Below, one piece after another: positions 5,876 through 7,094 of a DNA stretch of 7,094 bases. The notes under the pieces are model-generated. The model did not search any database. It was not told where the DNA came from and saw only the letters and a list, made by a program, of their open reading frames with translations. A program made the position numbers and the translations under genes. The stretch is from an uncultured Acetobacteraceae bacterium. GTDB lineage: Bacteria; Pseudomonadota; Alphaproteobacteria; Acetobacterales; Acetobacteraceae. The number at the start of each line of letters is the position of its first letter. Within the stretch, counting starts at the first letter, position 1. The stretch lies in the NCBI GenBank assembly GCA_937874445.1, contig CALNAL010000081.1, positions 1 to 7,094 on the forward strand, given 5' to 3'.

Positions 5876-5896
5876 GGGAGGGTCTCCTCGAACCGC

Positions 5897-6550
5897 TCAG
5901 GCGGACGGGCGCAGGGCGGCGATGGCGGTGGCGTAGGGGGGGTGGGTGAACACGGCCGATCCGGCGACCAGCACGGAGGCGCCGGCGGCGATCACCGCAG
6001 GGGCCGTGACGGCATCGATGCCGCCGTCCACCTGCAGGCGAATCGGACGGTCGGCGATCAGCGCGCGCAGGGCACGGATCTTGGCCGGCATCGCGGGAAT
6101 GAAGGACTGGCCGCCGAAGCCGGGGTTGACCGTCATGACCAGCACCGTCGCGACGCGGTCCAGAACGTAGGCCACGGCACTCTCGGGCGTGGCGGGGTTG
6201 AGCACCACGCCGGGCTGCATGCCCAGGGCGGCAATGCGGGTGAGGGTGCGGTCCAGGTGGCGGCAGGTTTCCGCATGCACCGAAAGACGGTTCACGCCGG
6301 CGGCGGCGAAGGCCTCCAGCAGCGGGTCGGGGTCGGCCACCATCAGATGGGCGTCGAAGACCAGCCGCGAGAGCGGACGCAGGGCGGCGATCACGCCCGG
6401 GCCGAAGCTGATGTTGGGGACGAAATTGCCGTCCATGACGTCAAGATGCAGCCAGTCGGCACCGGCAGCCTCGACGGCACGCACCTCCTCGCCGAGACGG
6501 GCGAAATCGGCGGATAGAAGGGAGGGGGCGATCAGGACGTCTTGCAGCAT
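5897..6550 (-). CDS. rpe: Ribulose-phosphate 3-epimerase
   Basis: This enzyme interconverts D-ribulose 5-phosphate and D-xylulose 5-phosphate in the pentose phosphate pathway (and in the Calvin cycle where present), in the cytoplasm. The 217-aa length fits the family. It is a TIM barrel with metal and catalytic residues in the expected places: S10 in IAPSLLSADF, H35 and D37 in LHLDVMDG, H68 in FDAHLMV, and D175 in QVDGGI. NPGFGGQ (142-148) and the late AGSAVF segment form the phosphate-binding end. The ATG at 6550 is preceded by GGAG with 7 nt spacing on the minus strand. It heads the rpe-fmdB-RraA group and has a good candidate promoter just upstream at 6576-6604, shared with the divergent NDUFS4-like gene. 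Confidence 0.97.
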   Translation of the reverse strand: MLQDVLIAPSLLSADFARLGEEVRAVEAAGADWLHLDVMDGNFVPNISFGPGVIAALRPLSRLVFDAHLMVADPDPLLEAFAAAGVNRLSVHAETCRHLDRTLTRIAALGMQPGVVLNPATPESAVAYVLDRVATVLVMTVNPGFGGQSFIPAMPAKIRALRALIADRPIRLQVDGGIDAVTAPAVIAAGASVLVAGSAVFTHPPYATAIAALRPSA

Positions 6551-6575
6551 GGGGAACTCCGGCAGAGAAGCGCCT

Positions 6576-6604
6576 GCTATAGCGCAGCCAGGCTTTGACG
6601 TCAG
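6576..6604 (-). promoter_or_regulatory. Candidate sigma-70 promoter for the rpe group
   Basis: On the minus strand CTGACG (6599-6604) serves as -35, then a 17-bp spacer (6582-6598), then TATAGC (6576-6581) as -10. Box quality and spacing fit a housekeeping alphaproteobacterial promoter. Transcription would start near 6569, leaving a leader of about 20 nt with the rpe ribosome binding site in it. The prediction is from sequence only. Confidence 0.55.
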
Positions 6605-6623
6605 GGGTGTGGCGCGCTAGGGG
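6595..6623 (+). promoter_or_regulatory. Candidate promoter for the NDUFS4-like gene
   Basis: TTGACG (6595-6600) is a good -35 box. With a 17-bp spacer the -10 would be TAGGGG (6618-6623), a weak match. Transcription would start near 6630, about 20 nt before the ATG. Its -35 overlaps the opposing rpe -35 in the palindrome TGACGTCA (6596-6603). The strong -35 and weak -10 leave room for activator control, but that is inference. Confidence 0.35.
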
Positions 6624-6637
6624 AGAATCCCTGCGCG
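6613..6637. repeat. Imperfect inverted repeat before the NDUFS4-like gene
   Basis: CGCG (6613-6616) plus TAGGG (6618-6622) pairs with CCCTG (6629-6633) plus CGCG (6634-6637). This gives nine pairs, one of them T-G, with one bulged C and a 6-nt centre. It spans the candidate -10 region and reaches the ribosome binding site GAGAGG (6637-6642). As DNA it could be an operator; as RNA, if transcription starts upstream, it could mask the ribosome binding site. I cannot tell which, if either. Confidence 0.4.
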
Positions 6638-6649
6638 AGAGGTTCCGCC

Positions 6650-6961
6650 ATGTCCCAGCGTGTCCGCATTTTCCGCCACCCCAAGAACGCCATGCAGTCG
6701 GGCAAGGCACAGACGGGGCAGTGGGTCCTGGAGTTCGAGCAGGCTACGCCGCGCCGACTCGATCCGCTGATGGGCTGGAGCGGCAGCAACGATACCCAGG
6801 CCCAGGTGTGCCTGCGCTTCGCCTCCCGCGAGGAGGCGGAAACCTATGCCGCGGCCCACGGGCTGCAGGCCGCAGTGGAACTGCCCAAACCACACCGCAT
6901 CCCCCCCAAGGCCTATGCCGATAACTTCCGCTCCGATCGGCAGGAGAACTGGACGCACTGA
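6650..6961 (+). CDS. NDUFS4-like complex I accessory subunit (ETC complex I conserved region)
   Basis: This 103-aa protein is a homologue of the mitochondrial NADH:ubiquinone oxidoreductase subunit NDUFS4 (18 kDa, AQDQ). It is an accessory subunit at the peripheral, NADH-oxidising arm of complex I, on the cytoplasmic face in alphaproteobacteria. Recognisable blocks are VRIFRHPKNAMQSGKAQTGQ (5-24), WVLEFE (25-30), DPLMGWSGSNDT (38-49), LRFASREEAETYA (55-67) and the terminal PKAYADNF...WTH (86-103). The whole family core is present; no N-terminal targeting extension is present, as expected in bacteria. GAGAGG (6637-6642) stands 7 nt before ATG 6650. It is transcribed divergently from rpe, stands away from any nuo genes in view, and is followed by a dense array of hairpins. 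Confidence 0.93.
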   Translation: MSQRVRIFRHPKNAMQSGKAQTGQWVLEFEQATPRRLDPLMGWSGSNDTQAQVCLRFASREEAETYAAAHGLQAAVELPKPHRIPPKAYADNFRSDRQENWTH

Positions 6962-6963
6962 GG

Positions 6964-7059
6964 CGCACCTGCGTGCGACGTGCCGACGTTCCGTCGACCG
7001 GGGCGCTGCCCTGAACCCCGCCGGGCTCTGCCCGGACCTGGCAGGGACGTTGTCCCTGC
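6964..7059 (+). repeat. Array of five consecutive short hairpins (REP-like)
   Basis: Starting 3 bp after the NDUFS4-like stop, five stem-loops follow one another. They are CGCAC/GTGCG (6964-6968/6973-6977, loop CTGC), CGACG/CGTCG (6984-6988/6992-6996, loop TTC), GGGC/GCCC (7001-7004/7008-7011, loop GCT, extendable to 6999-7013 with a G-T pair), CCGGGC/GCCCGG (7021-7026/7030-7035, loop TCT) and GCAGGGAC/GTCCCTGC (7041-7048/7052-7059, loop GTT). Core stems are perfect and four of the five loops are 3 nt. No T-run follows the last stem. The last three, with ACCCCG and ACC spacers, resemble as I remember them GC-rich intergenic palindromes scattered in Acetobacteraceae genomes. It may be a repetitive extragenic element, a transcript 3' end or a protein-binding array. 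Confidence 0.6.
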
Positions 7060-7094
7060 ACCCATTATGTTACGAATACGGAATGATATAGGCG
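7060..7094. other. AT-rich window end without a gene
   Basis: The last 35 bp are conspicuously AT-rich beside the hairpin array (for example ATTATGTTACGAATACG and GATATA). They probably begin the promoter region of the next gene outside the window. GATATA at 7085-7090 could be part of a -10, but no -35 is placed correctly, so I call no promoter. Confidence 0.3.

Noticed and set aside
4922..6517. A 531-codon open frame on the + strand opposite the rpe, fmdB-type and RraA-like genes
   Set aside because: It is the antisense of three well-supported genes. Its protein is low-complexity Gly/Ala/His/Arg without family features, and long antisense frames are usual in GC-rich DNA.
7064..7090. AT-rich segment as a metalloregulator (Zur/Fur-like) operator
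   Set aside because: Its two halves are not symmetric enough, and no downstream gene is visible to support it.

Overview
The window looks like the chromosome of a high-GC alphaproteobacterium, most likely Rhodospirillales/Acetobacteraceae. The base composition is strongly GC-rich with G/C at third codon positions. There is an NDUFS4-type accessory subunit of respiratory complex I, found in alphaproteobacteria and mitochondria. The IF3 N-terminus is of the alphaproteobacterial type. The lineage call is from memory of these families, not from a search.

Layout, left to right: (1) thrS (threonyl-tRNA synthetase) and infC (translation initiation factor IF3) on the + strand. infC is best read as starting at an AUA codon, and a GC-rich hairpin lies in its leader. 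(2) A PLP-dependent class I/II aminotransferase on the + strand, where many bacteria have rpmI-rplT. A 11-bp inverted repeat separates it from infC. (3) An OmpR/PhoB-type response regulator on the + strand with no partner kinase in view; a possible 12-codon leader ORF with its own ribosome binding site ends in the regulator's translation initiation region. (4) A minus-strand group transcribed rpe -> fmdB-type zinc ribbon -> RraA/HMG-aldolase-like gene, convergent with the response regulator (15 bp between stop codons, with a hairpin). (5) A 99-bp divergent region between rpe and the NDUFS4-like gene. It holds overlapping candidate promoters centred on TGACGTCA and a further inverted repeat. 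(6) After the NDUFS4-like gene, about 100 bp made almost entirely of five consecutive short hairpins, then an AT-rich end without a recognisable gene.

Functionally this is mostly housekeeping: translation (thrS, infC), pentose phosphate metabolism (rpe) and respiration (NDUFS4-like). It also carries one regulator, one aminotransferase of unknown substrate and two small-molecule or metal-binding accessory proteins. I see no mobile element, phage, CRISPR, toxin-antitoxin or defence system, tRNA or rRNA. The best leads are regulatory or structural: the five-hairpin array at 6964-7059, the leader ORF before the response regulator, the AUA start of infC, the altered active-site motif in the RraA-like protein, the second Cys/His cluster in the FmdB-type protein and the compact divergent promoter.
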